Shown one piece after another: positions 35,279 through 46,565 of a stretch of DNA of 64,000 bases. The position numbers were made by a program, and so were the translations under genes. The DNA lies in NCBI GenBank assembly GCA_020747065.1, contig JAGMVK010000006.1, forward strand, positions 992,001 through 1,056,000, written 5' to 3'. Source of the stretch: Cadophora sp. MPI-SDFR-AT-0126. Taxonomy: Eukaryota > Ascomycota > Leotiomycetes > Helotiales > Ploettnerulaceae. Each line of letters begins with the position of its first letter. Within the stretch, counting starts at the first letter, position 1. The notes under the pieces are model-generated. The model was not told where the DNA came from, did no database searches, and saw nothing but the letters and a program-made list of their open reading frames with translations.

Positions 35279-37132
35279 ATGCAATTCTCAAAGACTGCCC
35301 TCTTGGCCCTTTGCGCCGCGTCTGCTTCTGCATACTCTGCTAACCAGCGCACTTTTGCTGTCAACCATTTCTATGGCAAGGGTCCTCTCGTCATGGGCCG
35401 CATGGACCCAATCGTCAGTCCTGGTGTTGCATCTGGACATGTCCACGCAATTCAAGGTGGTAACGCATTCGCCTTGTCCATGACCGACGACCAGGCTCTC
35501 AAGTCCACTTGCACCTCTTCCCGCGTCAAGAATGACAAGAGCAACTACTGGACCCCAGCAATGTACTTCCAAGACCCGAAGACAGGCAAGCTTGAGCCCG
35601 TCGAAATGTTCTACATGAATGTCTACTATTTGTAAGTATTTGACACGTGCCTTGCTGATCTAAGCTAACTCAAATTCAGCTTCGATGCCACCACTGATAA
35701 GATCGAAGCTTTCCCTGAGGGACTTCGTATCTTCACTGGTAATCCAAGTCTTCGCACCCCTCCTGCCACCGGTGGAGAGCAGATCATCGACCACTCTGAT
35801 GGAGTCATCCAGCCCATTCAATGGACCTGCCCACGCTCCAACGACAACTCTCCTCTCTATCCAGTTAACTCCAATGGCCGCAGCGGTGTTGGAATCCAGG
35901 ACCCAGGAAATGGAGGATCAGGTACCGGTTTCCCTGACAAGAACTGTGATGGTTACGCTTCTCCTCTTCGCGCCGATATCCACCTTCCTTCTTGCTACAA
36001 TCCAGCAAAGGGCGTCCAGAACTACAAGGAGAACATGGACTATCCCACCAATGGTAAATGCCCAGCTGGGTGGAAGCACGTCCCACACATGTTCTACGAG
36101 GTTTACTGGAATACACCCAAGTTCCAAGATCGTTGGACTCCAGGACAGGGCAAGCAGCCATTCGTTCTTTCCAATGGTGACCCCACCGGATACAGTCTCC
36201 ACGCTGATTTCATCAATGGTTGGGAACCAGAGACGCTTCAACAGATCATCGATAACTGTGATGCTGGTAGCGCTGGTATGGACAAATGCCCTGGCCTTAT
36301 CGGTGGCTTGAACGACCCCTCTACATCTTGCAATATCAAGAGCGCCATTGACGAGGTCATCGACGGTGTTTTGGATAAGCTTCCTGGCAACAACCCAATT
36401 GGTCAATGGGGTTCCGATGCTGCACCGGCTCCGGCTCCAGCCCCTGCACCTGTCGCCAGCTCAAAGGCTCCAGTCGCTTCTGCTCCAGTTGTTTCTACCC
36501 CAGATGCCACTCCAGAACCTACTTCTGAGGCACCCGCTCCAACCCCAGAGACTACATCAAGCAAAGCTGCGCAACCCGTCGTCACACCCAAGCCTACCAA
36601 GATCGTCGACCCGGCTCCCTCATCACCTGCCGAGGTCGAGACAACCTCGCCTGTCCCCTCGGCAGCGGCCTCGGCTCCAATTGGTGGTGGATCCAATACG
36701 TTGATCACAAGCTACGTCACCGTAAGCGACACCGTTTGGACTACTGTCACTGCTCCTGGAGCCGCCCCCACTGGCTCATCACCCGTCGCTGCTGGCTGGT
36801 CCTACTCTGGCTGCTTCGGTGATACCAGAGACCGTGTCATGACCGGTATCAAGTTGGCAAATATTGGCAACCATCAAGTCACCAACACCAAGTGCGTTGC
36901 CTACTGTGATAGCAAGGGTTTCAGCATGGCTGGTACCGAGTACGGCGGACAATGCTTCTGTGCCAATTCTCTTACTCCAAGCTCCCCAGTTGAGGAGAGC
37001 AAATGCGACATGCCTTGCGAGGGTGATGACAGCCAAACTTGCGGTGGTGGCATGACTCTCAGCGTCTACTCAAAGGGTGGTTCCAAGAAGCGTGACAGAC
37101 ATCTCCGCCGCCATCTCCACATCCACTCCTAG
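35279..37132 (+). CDS. Secreted DUF1996 protein with C-terminal WSC domain
   Basis: Exons 35279-35631 and 35680-37132, 601 residues; the 48-nt intron has GTAAGT, GCTAAC and TTCAG. Signal peptide: residues 1-18 (LLALCAASASAYS). DUF1996 covers about 30-285, with GRMDPIVSPGVASGHVH near its start, and conserved WTCPRSNDNSPLYP and CWN/GRWT-type motifs later. A Pro/Ala/Ser/Thr linker (about 385-480) is likely O-glycosylated. A WSC domain (about 488-582; GWSYSGCFGDT, GGQCFCAN, CEGDDSQTCGGG) with eight Cys binds glucan or other glycans in related proteins. The basic tail (SKKRDRHLRRHLH) is unusual and argues against a GPI anchor. A wall-associated or secreted carbohydrate-active role is inferred; no enzyme activity is established for DUF1996. 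Confidence 0.9.
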
Positions 37133-38113
37133 ATCTCTCGAATCTCCCCACCTTGGACACCATACTTTACGCTCTCGCTCTCATTTTTGCCGAGCCAGAA
37201 AGCCATGGATACACCAGAAACAGCAAGGAAATTATACGTTCGATAAAATTCTTCACTTCTATACAGCTATGCTGTTTTGGCAGAAGCCAATTTTTCACAA
37301 AACAAAGGGGAATCATCTACAGATGTCTCTCCAAAGGGGATGTTTAAGGATTGCTGGACATTGACTTCTTCATTCTCACGATTTTGAAATCACTTCACTT
37401 CATTTTGCTTTGACTTGGTCGTTTGTATGTATTTTAGGACTCAATCGCATGGGTCGCTCGGGATGATTTGGGCAAATAGACATGGATGGCGGGCGAAAGT
37501 AAGAAAGGATATCCCTCATTCGTTTGAGAATGGAGACAAAATTTTGCAAGGCAACTTTTTGCCGTTACGATCGTTATGAACGAGAAATGAATATGATGAA
37601 AATCAAAAACGAAACATGACTTGTCTTTTACGTGACTGAGTGTGTACGTGAATGTGATTGAATGAGATGAGGTGTGTTTGAAGGAGTGTGATGTGGCTGT
37701 GGCTTGGTTGGAATTTGGTTGGCTATGTACGAAGGAGTACGAGGCCTTCTGTTTTTGTGGAAATACATGTGCAAGGACATGCTCTCCAACTAGTAGATCA
37801 GCAACTAAATGGCTATCCGCCACATTTAGGAGACAAAAAGGTGTCACAGAGTATCACATTCTCAAAATCATAATCATAATATTGTGTGGACTGACCGTTA
37901 CCAAAATGCGGAAACGAAACAGGTATTGGAAGTCTTACAAATCTTAGACTGTTTGTAGGACTTTTGTCTTATCAGGTAAGGGTTAGAGAGATAGATTTTC
38001 CTCATAGTATGCTATGCCGTTACCGTATGTGTTGGTATGAATGCTGTATATTCTATCATTTTCTATTGTATTTAATATACTGTATGTCCCACCGATTACA
38101 CGCCACCCTCCCC
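37133..38113. other. 3' intergenic region between convergent genes
   Basis: About 980 bp, T- and G-rich on the plus strand, holding both 3' UTRs. No gene. Confidence 0.4.
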
Positions 38114-38944
38114 TCAAGCGCCATACCCCAACTCCACATACCCCTCAACACCAAACCTCTCTCTCAACCCCCTCATCCCCTCCTCCGTAAGCTCCCCCTT
38201 GAACCACAACTCCACCTCCCCAAAGTAATTAACCTTCTCCCCTTCCCCCTCTCCTTTCCCCTCCCAAGCAAATCCCAACCCCCTAAACAGTCCCAAACTC
38301 CTCTCATTACCCACCCCAATCTTAACCCTCAATCCCTCTAACCTCACATCTCCTTCGGGAATAGGTGGGGACTGGCTCCGGCCGTATTCAGAGAGGATGG
38401 CGGGGAGGTGAGCGGAGATGTAGGTGAGGAAGGAGAGGATTGCGGCGCGGCCGTGGCCTTTGCGGCGGTGGGTGGTGGGGGCGATCATAAGTTCGAGTTC
38501 GCCGGTTAGGAGGGTTGGGGAGGTGGATGTGGAGGGCGTGAGGAAGAGGTTTACGTCGCCGAGGAGGTGGGTGGGGGTGTCGAATTGGCCTGGGATGAGC
38601 GTGAGTGGTGTTGTGGATGATGGGGCGTTTGCTGAGGATGAGGCGGATGGGAGAGGGAGACAGGCGATGAATGTCAACTTGTCGGCGTCGGTCCGCCAGC
38701 TGCGTTGCATGGCGTATTCTTCTTCGAGCGTGAGTGGCTCCGAGGCGGTTTCGGCTTGGATTTGCTGAGAAGAATTGTTAGCTGGAATTATCATGTATGG
38801 GGGATGGGGAGGAGAGAAACATACTTCATCTTTCATCCATTCGTGGTAGGTTGGTACGTGGGAGGCTTCGTAGGGGACGAGAAGGATGGAGGAGGTTGAT
38901 ATCGCTGTTTGTATGTCAGGACTGGATGAAATGGAGATGGACAT
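38114..38944 (-). CDS. GNAT N-acetyltransferase, NAT9-like
   Basis: Exons 38944-38825 and 38764-38114, 256 residues. The start is the ATG at 38944; the open frame begins at a GTG 12 codons earlier. The 60-nt intron (GTATGT donor, GCTAAC branch, TCTCAG acceptor) is a multiple of three and has no stop, so it reads through as 20 extra residues. Splicing restores the family text YHEWMKDE then QIQAETASEPLTLEEEYAMQRSW. Later motifs are GDVNLFL, ELELMIAP, RRKGHGRAAI (acetyl-CoA loop) and VGNERSLGLFRGLGF. NAT9 relatives are acetyltransferases linked in animals to tubulin. Whether this one modifies tubulin is unknown. Confidence 0.88.
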   Translation of the reverse strand: MSISISSSPDIQTAISTSSILLVPYEASHVPTYHEWMKDEVCFSPPHPPYMIIPANNSSQQIQAETASEPLTLEEEYAMQRSWRTDADKLTFIACLPLPSASSSANAPSSTTPLTLIPGQFDTPTHLLGDVNLFLTPSTSTSPTLLTGELELMIAPTTHRRKGHGRAAILSFLTYISAHLPAILSEYGRSQSPPIPEGDVRLEGLRVKIGVGNERSLGLFRGLGFAWEGKGEGEGEKVNYFGEVELWFKGELTEEGMRGLRERFGVEGYVELGYGA

Positions 38945-39855
38945 TTTGTGAAAAGAAGAAAGGGACGCCGAGCTCTGCACAGAAGTTCAAAAGAGATCAT
39001 AACGGTATGGACTAGACGGATCTCAGATCAAATACACCTGAGAACATAGTTGAGAATTGGCATTACAGTAAGGCAACCAGCAAAGAAAATCGGCAGAGAA
39101 ACTCGCCAAGTACAGTGAAAAACAAAATTCGCAAAAAGCCAGAAATGAACAGAAACTCGAAAATTCAAGCAATCGCAAGAAACAGAACTGCAAATGACTT
39201 TTGACTCTGAGTAGCAATGAGAAAGATTCAACCAACACGTGTTTCTATTGATCAACATCTTGTTGACTTGTTGCTCGATGTCGAGGATGCTAGAGAGGAA
39301 TTATTCAGGCGAGCTGACGTCGAGCCTAGGATGTAAGAATAGGGTAGGTACTGCCGAAGTACTACCGGAGGGTTTTCGGTCCCCGCCCCCCCCCCCTTCT
39401 GACAGCTCACTCCAGGCTTTATTTTTATTTTCTTCGAACCAGACCAGACTTATGAAATCAGTCTTTACCTACCCTCTTGCTCCCATACTTAATACCGTTT
39501 GATACCATGCAAGAGTTATAGCGTCGTTACAAATTTGTCTTTTAGCGCTAAGAATTTATCTGTGCTAGAATTACACTGGTCCGAGCGCCATGCTCCCTGA
39601 ACGTCCCTGAAGCGACCGGCCTGTAGGCGAGATGTAATTCTGGCAGCAAGCAGCCCAACGGATAGTAGTTGCATTTAATTAGATAAAAGTACAGAATGAA
39701 ATCTGAATTGACCAAATAAAAGTTGGTCTTTAAATCAATATGGTTTACCTTATGAAGTAACTTTCAAATGTTGTTATAGATGAATTGTGTAGGTGCGCAA
39801 AAAGGGCCATTATTCAAATGATGCTGAAAGACGTTTCTGCCAGTTGAACAGATAC
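38945..39855. other. Intergenic; upstream of the NAT9-like gene
   Basis: About 900 bp. Contains an 11-base C run at 39386-39396 and AT-rich DNA from about 39650. No gene. Confidence 0.4.
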
Positions 39856-41911
39856 CTATGCAAATAACAGATTATTAATCTCAACGTCCGACTTGATACA
39901 CAATTCCAACTCTTCTAATACCCCTTTCACAATAGCATGTTGTAATTCAACAGTCTGAAGATTGTCCCCCACCCCAAAATCGCACTCCAAACATTTTTTT
40001 ACCAACCTCCCGTATCGAGCATCCAGTTCCCTCGCAGCAGCACTACTCATTCTTCTGGCAGTGAAGAAATCTGTATAGATGCTAGTGGGACCGTGGCCAT
40101 CCTTGATATCTTCAGATCGCTGAAGATATTGAAGTGGGGCGTCGTAGCCGAGCTCCAGTAAAACAACGCCGAGATTGAAGAGCAGTTCGTTGCGAGCCAG
40201 GACATTAGATGTTCGGTCGTCTACTGAAACTTGTTGTTGATTTGTATTGTTTGAGATGTCGATCTGAATATATGGAACTTGAATCGACTGTGTCTGGCGT
40301 TCTTTATAGAACTCGCTTTGGAGAAAGCAAATGTTGCCGCTTGTCAAGCCTCTGCTAAGCCACGGCGTGGAATGAAATCGAAGAACTCCGAGAGCCAACT
40401 GTCGTGCTAGACGGAATTTCGATTGCCATGCTTCTCGCTGTCTTGTATTGGCATGTTCCTGAAGGATTTGTTTCAGTGACTTTGTCTCGTTGATAAATCC
40501 CTTCGGGCATCTGCACGTGGAGATCGCGTGTTTGATTGAGCTTTCGCCTTCCATCGTGTGGAAAATAGTACCTGAGGTGGCAGACTGTCCTATCTGAGAC
40601 CTGAAGAATTGGCATAGGTGGTCAATCTCTGGCGCAAATTTCGGGGTGGAGAGTGATGTCGGTGGTAAACGTCCTACTGGCATGGATCGCATTTGTAATG
40701 CTGTGTTATCTGGTAGATTTGCCGGCTCAACCAGACCTGTGCTTTCAGTTCCAGCGGATACGTTTGATTTGATTGAGAATGATGAATCGCGTGACGACAG
40801 TGAATCTCGGGCCGTTACTGAGCGTAGCCCCGACGCCGCGACGGTTCGGGTGGTTGCAGTTACTCGTGCACTGCTCTTGGAGCACTCGCTTTCAAAAACG
40901 TTTATTTCATTGATGGCTTCCGATAGACTGGTCAGTGGCTGCCAATACTCCGGTTTGGCATCTGCATCTTGCACTGAAGACGGAGATAGAGCTGGTGACG
41001 TTCCCTTGGTCATTGTCGTCGACTCCACATCTAGCCATATTGCATCACCTAGACGGGCATTGCCTTCAAGCACACAAGCTAGTGATAATGAGAAGCCGAT
41101 GGCGGGAATTTTGGAGCCAGTCATCACGGTAGATTCTAATGAAAGGCTGGCTACATGCTTGACGTCTTCCTGACAAGCCCATCTGTTCTGCAGTAGACTA
41201 TATAGTCTTCGAGAGACTATTTGAGTTGTATTGAACTCTGAGATATATGACGTGCGGATTGACCGGTTCGTGAGCCGGTGGGAATTGACCTTGGACACGT
41301 GGGAAGAGAGGTTTCTAAGATCATCGTTGTACTGCCTGAGCTCGTTGATAATATCGTTCAGACGGGTCTTGGCGAAAGTGATCTTCATTCTGGGACGGAA
41401 GTGGGAAAAGAGTCCTTTCCCTTTACCCTGCTTTCTTTAGCTTGACCTTGCTGACGAGGAAAGAGGAGACAATGTTGCGGTACCGTGGATAAGTCGAAAA
41501 TGGTACCTTTTGTTCGACAACTTCCTGGAATCTCTTGGTTTCATGCATAACATCCTTGAGAGTGCGTTGAATCAATCGCAAAGTGGACTCGCAGGCGGAA
41601 AGTGAGTTGCCAAGAAGGGTTTCGAGTCGACTGTTCAACTTCTCACTTCTCCTGAAGGGATGATTTGGGTCACACAAAATACCCTCCAGGCTAGAGTTTT
41701 CCGTGTCCCCACCAGCCTGCGACAGAAGTAGCTGACATTGATTGTTGAAGATCGCTTTTTGCGCTCCTAGTCTGGTCGTGAAGTTGTTGATCTCCTGTGA
41801 ATATCGGCGGTAAGTGACGAATGGTTGAAATGTGTACTCGTAATTTTCGACTGCGGAGATGATCAGAGGAGCTATCCCAAGCGCCAGGCCTGTGATTGTG
41901 AAGGGATCCAT
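39856..41911 (-). CDS. DUF7580-family protein with HeLo-like N-terminus
   Basis: Exons 41911-41427 and 41389-39856, 672 residues, ATG at 41911. The N-terminus (MDPFTITGLALGIAPLIISAVENYEYTF) has the hydrophobic helix that opens many fungal nonself-recognition proteins. Residues about 20-190 are helical (RRYSQEINNFTTRL, TLRLIQRTLKDVM). The C-terminal half carries the DUF7580 kinase-like signatures: LARQLALGVLRFHSTPWLS, NELLFNLGVVLLELGYD, ARRM and YGRLVKKCLECDFG. The intron as drawn is only 37 nt (GTAAAG ... CCCAG), short for this genome, but the joined text KKAG-MKITFAKTRLNDIINELRQYNDDLR fits the family. It diverges from the next gene with 119 bp between start codons. Function unknown; a HeLo/HET-like cell-death role is only inferred from the N-terminus. 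Confidence 0.8.
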
Positions 41912-42030
41912 AGCGCCGGTCCGACGTTGTAGGTGGATTAAATCAATTCTGATCGTAACCAGCCGGTGAAGTTGAGGGTTCAACCTCTCTGGGCTGTGTA
42001 CTGTACTACAGAGCTGTATATCTCATCACG
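41912..42030. promoter_or_regulatory. 119-bp bidirectional promoter
   Basis: The whole gap between the DUF7580 start codon (minus) and the next ATG (plus). It contains an inverted-repeat element GTTGAGGGTTCAACCTC at 41972-41988 (arms GTTGA/TCAAC and GAGG/CCTC). The two transcripts must share or overlap their core promoters. Confidence 0.6.
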
Positions 42031-44151
42031 ATGGCGGACTTCATCAACAAAGATTGGCTGGACGAAACCTCAGGTGACGTGGCATGCAGTTAAGTCAGCC
42101 TCGATCATGATTCACAGATGCGCACAGAAACACATACCTGGAGAGATGCTGCAATTTGATTACCATAAATGTGCGATCAAACAGATCTCGAGAATCCCCC
42201 AGTATGGAGGAACTTCTCGGTTGCTGGCGGGAAGCTCAAAGAGCCGACAAAGTTGTGGTAGAGCTCCTCCGAATTCGCAGCGCAACAGAAGCCGAATTCC
42301 ATGATCAGATCACGTCTGTAATTCGAGAAACAGAGTCTATAAGTCGGCTTCTGAGGGATTTGCATGATATATTTCTCGTTTACAGGTCTCGGGGTCCCAT
42401 TCTGGTGTATTATCTCGATGTATCATTGCCGCCCCTAATGAAAACGACCAAAAGCATGCTGGTGTATCTGGAAAACGATGCATACCCACCTCGCACTCAA
42501 TGGACGTTGATGGTGGAGAGACTGGGAGATCAAGGCGGAATGTCGATACCTACACGACTGGTCATGTACACGGACATCTTTGTTCAACTCATCCGTTTAC
42601 TCTCTAGGTACATCTATTCAGACCACTCACTCGACCGTTTACTGAAGTACCAGATCTCCATTGTATGATCCAACCACGTTGGAGCTATTGAGAATTAGGA
42701 TCCTTCGTCTGCGGCTTCTCCAAGGCATACCTGGTGAGTAGAAAGAGTTTAAGATGGAAATGAGAATGCTCTAATACACCGAATAGCACCCCCACCACCA
42801 GCAGTTCCCGTCTACATACCATCCACCAGTATGAACGACGAAGCAATTGAGGTACTGTCCCAGTCATGTATAAACATGATTGGATTTGCAAGCTTGTTGT
42901 AACAAGATCTAATTGTATCATTAGAAACGCCACTGGGCCGAGAAAGTCTTCACGATCGATCTACACTCCTCGACACTGCTGGCGCATCGTCGTGAGTGAG
43001 TGCAGACACAATTCAGCTTATTTTTACTTTATATAAGCAGAGCTTATTGAATTCAGGTCGCGTTGCTTCGGCCCTCCAATGGTTGTCGAAAAACTTGGAA
43101 TTCTCCCTGGATCTAGTCTTCTGTGCAAATTGTAGGCTACAGCCCTCTTTATGGAGACTGAAATATCCTAATAAGTCAAAGACCTTTCGACAAAAACAGG
43201 CTATCCATAATGTTTTACCTTGCCCCAGGAGGGCCCGACCTCGCTAGGATGCTCTGCAGGTGGCTAGGTCCATATTCAGCCCCTCTAGTTGCTGCTTATG
43301 GAGCCCATGAATTATCTGTTTGTCGAAAGGGATCGTCTTTGCAAATTAGTTGCTGGTCGATGGAGAAGAATCAACCAAGACTTTTTGCAGCCTTGTTTTT
43401 CAAAACATACGAGAGTAAGTGCCTGAACCTTGAAGTTTTGACTTTGCAGAATGGTCCACAATTGATATCCACACAGAGATGGTACTCTTTCATTGCACAT
43501 TCGGTGCACTGAAATCCCGCTGCCCCCTTACGACAAACGTTACTATGCAAGACTTGTGCCTCGAGGGCGAGAAAAGACTGTTTCACGGGTACGCCTGACA
43601 TCAAGTTTAGGGCCTTTTACTTACGTCAAAGATAGGAAAATTATCGATGATGGGTTTGAGCACCTACTCACCGTCTTACAAGATCTGAAATGTGGGGCTA
43701 TTCGACTACTTGCCGCTGTTCGCTCTGGAGAACTTCGGAGATGCCCAGTTTGGACAGCATTTGGTAAGTGGTTGGCCTATATTGAATAGCCTTGACCTAC
43801 ATAGATTACTGATCAGTGCACAAGTCACCCACGAGTCCGGATCAGCACAGTGGCTCGACCGCCGCAGCAGACATCGAATATGGCTTAAGAGCCTGGATCC
43901 AAATGTTTTCTGCCAAGAATATAAGAAGAAGCATCAAATGAAAAGAAGTGGCGAATTCGAATTGTATTTCGTCACTGAATCCTGTCAGTTGTTCCAAGTG
44001 GATTATATTTGTCTAGTGTGTTGATATTTTCCCAGCCGCAGACGCTTTTCAAGACCTGTTCATGGAAGACCCAGCTTCAGATGGGGATGCCATTGTCATT
44101 GTCAGAGTACCTTATTATCTCGGAGAGGCTCACAAATTAATCCGCCGATAG
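42031..44151 (+). CDS. Conserved fungal protein of unknown function, 11 exons
   Basis: Exons 42031-42073, 42118-42607, 42654-42733, 42787-42851, 42925-42995, 43057-43131, 43200-43414, 43477-43588, 43636-43763, 43825-43983 and 44036-44151, 517 residues. Every intron is 44-73 nt with GT-AG ends, and only this set keeps a family text I recognise from other ascomycetes: ISRLLRDLHDIF, QWTLMVERLGDQGGM, LLSRSPLYDPTTLELLR, RHWAEKVF, CFGPPMVVEKLGILPGSS, YLAPGGPDLARML, GAHELSVCRKGSSLQ, MVLFHCTFGALKSRCPLTT, KIIDDGFEHLL, RRCPVWTAFVTHES, RHRIWLKSL. No catalytic motif or named domain is evident. If the last 45 nt (44107-44151, ending in TAG) are spliced out, the frame continues into the C2H2 gene. Role unknown. 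Confidence 0.78.
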
Positions 44152-44352
44152 GGTCAATCCAGTAATGCTAAAGCACTGACCGTGATCAGCAATCACACCG
44201 AAGTTGGATCTACAGTGCGCAATGTTGTCCCGAAATCCGAACCAAAAATTCACGACTCCAACCAATTAGTACCTTCTCAGCTAGCACCGAGTGTTTCTAG
44301 TTCCCGGAAGTCGTCCCCCGAAGCACCAACTAATCTCTCTCATCCGCTCGAG

Positions 44353-46104
44353 ATGGAGAGCAGCCCTGCTGAGGTTGATTCTCCATTACATGATAACCTC
44401 AATGATGACGAGGATGGGCTGGAGAGCCCAAATATGGTTCGTATTACAGAATGGCAGCGCGATATCAACATCCACACGGCAAAGGCAGATATAGTCAGCA
44501 TATTATTCAAGGCTTGCCTAACGACATTTACTATAGTATTCCGAACCTTACGGAATGGGCCTCAAAGCTCTGATGCTTCCGTACTGACCTCTCTCCAGGA
44601 AGAGTTTCGGAAATTCTATGTTTGGAACGATTCAATTTCTTCGGGCGATCAAGATTTGGCGGAAATACTGGGGTCCTCCAAAAATCTGAAGTGTATTGTG
44701 CTGACTCTAATGGTCCAATGGTCGCAAGCGTTAAGTCAAGGTGTGTTTATTTATGGGTCTCTGACGGTTCAAGGTTATGGAAACCGAGCCTCTGGAATTC
44801 CATTAAATCTTGTTCACAATAGCTTGAAGCATTTACAACTCAGCAAACGTCAGCTTATGTTAATATTCACTGATGGATCCTAGTACCCTCAATATTGAAC
44901 GACTATGATTGGACATCGGCCCATACGCAATTGTCAGATCTGGAGGCGATCACAGCAGAAGCTGACGAAATTGCTGGAATTTTGAAAAAGCCTAGTGCTC
45001 AAGCCGCCCTCGATTATCTGGAGGGAGGAGGTTGTGATAGCAGCAGTGATTCATTATCTATCAAAAGTACCGGGGGCATAAGCACCGTTCTCGATGAGAT
45101 GAAAATCTGCACGGAGTGTCTAGTAGACCTCTTGCCATCATTGGAAAATCCTGCAAACGACGGAACATTGGTTGTTGAGGCTTTAGAAGCACCGTTGGAA
45201 GTTCTACCATCCAATATTGGCATTGCACAACCATTGAATGCTTTTGCACTACTCATGAGAGACAGGTTTCCTGGGGGGGATGATAAGGTGGTCCGTCGTG
45301 TGGGAGATGCTATCTGGCGTCGGAGACAGAGACTAAGGGCGAATCACAAATCCAGAACTGAGATCAAAAATTTCGCGAGAACGGTTGATAAGCCAATATC
45401 GAAACCCGTAGTAGAACTTCAATCTTCGGGAAGCTCAGACTTCAACCAGTCGGAGGAATCTTTCGGTCAGCGCTCCCGAACTACCAAATCAAGCAATACT
45501 GCGCCATCCATATTCGACCACAAGAACATCTTCGATGACCTGGATCCAGCAGAGGGCATTTTCGGCAAATTGCGCCATCGAGAGTCCGTCAGTTCTTTTA
45601 GATCTTCCTTGGTAACAAACGCGTCCAAATCTAAGCAACGCCGCACTCCCGTGCTACCAATAGCAGGGCGCGACGGGGCCAAATTTGAATGCTTCGTCTG
45701 CCTCAAAACTTTGGGCGACATCAAGACACAGGAACAATGGAAGTAGGTAGATTAATTGCGACCAGCGTTTTGACATTGTACTGAAATTGTCTGAAATTGT
45801 TAGGAAACATGTCTTCGATGACCTTGAGCCTTACATCTGCCAATTTGGGGATTGCGATGAGGCGATGTCAACATTCAAGTCTAAACGAGAATGGACAAAT
45901 CACGAGATGACTAAACATCGTGACCTCTACGATGATCTCATCCAAGTCTCACGATGCCCATTGTGTCTGTTGGAATTCATAGCACCAAAGAAGGCTCTAT
46001 ATCGCCACTTGGGACGTCATTTGAGAGAGTTGTCCTTGGCCTCATTACCATCATTGGACACTACAATAGACGAGGAGGTCCCGCATCTGTCAGATCAGAT
46101 ATAA
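44353..46104 (+). CDS. Fungal C2H2-type zinc-finger protein
   Basis: Exons 44353-44740, 44884-45742 and 45804-46104, 515 residues from the ATG at 44353 (a second in-frame ATG is at 44434). Introns are 143 and 61 nt; the second joins EQW-KKHVFDDLEPYICQFGDC. The N-terminal part (ILFKACLTTFTIVFRTLRN, EEFRKFYVWNDSI) is the helical region that opens many fungal finger proteins of this type. The middle is Ser-rich and disordered. The C-terminus has FECFVCLKTL, CQFGDCDE...HEMTKH and CPLCLLEF...HLGRH, paired Cys/His ligands of degenerate C2H2 fingers, then LREL-SLASLP. Likely nuclear; target unknown. The frame is open upstream to 44152 and could be fused to the preceding gene. Confidence 0.75.
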
Positions 46105-46565
46105 GAAGAGGTAGAACCAATTTGCTTTGGTGTTTTTGAATTATGTTCCATTCGGGTTGATTCACTCTTATTAGCTATGCGCCTTCAACTGCCTCTTCAA
46201 GGATTGGCCTATAACCCTCCTCAATTCACAACTCTCCTCAACTCTCTCTACTCAAGTCGCCAGCTAGTTCAAGAACACACCATCTCTCATCAAACAGGCA
46301 TACTCGTCGTAGCTTGATCTTCGATTGACAGATAATCTCCAATTCACTACATCTGCTACTTCTAAATCAGGTATGGTTAACAATTTCAGACCTTTGATGA
46401 AATTCAGTCCCTCGGCAAATTTTAACTTTTCATCACGTCTGATTCGTTTCCTTTACTGATTTGTTATCATCTCACGGGCTCTCCATCTCGAGCTTCAAGT
46501 AACTCAATAACATTATCAGCCTTCAACAAAGCCAGTCAATCAACAAGCCACCCAAGAAAGCTAAA
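46105..46565. promoter_or_regulatory. Upstream region of the F-box/2EXR-like gene
   Basis: 460 bp, CT-rich around 46190-46300, with an AAAATGCC start context at 46566. No specific element assigned. Confidence 0.35.

Noticed and set aside
39386..39396. C11 run as a regulatory element
   Set aside because: A plain homopolymer, prone to sequencing error; no supporting context.
43415..43449. 35-nt intron in the 11-exon gene
   Set aside because: A later acceptor at 43476 gives a 62-nt intron and restores the family text YERMVLFHCTF.
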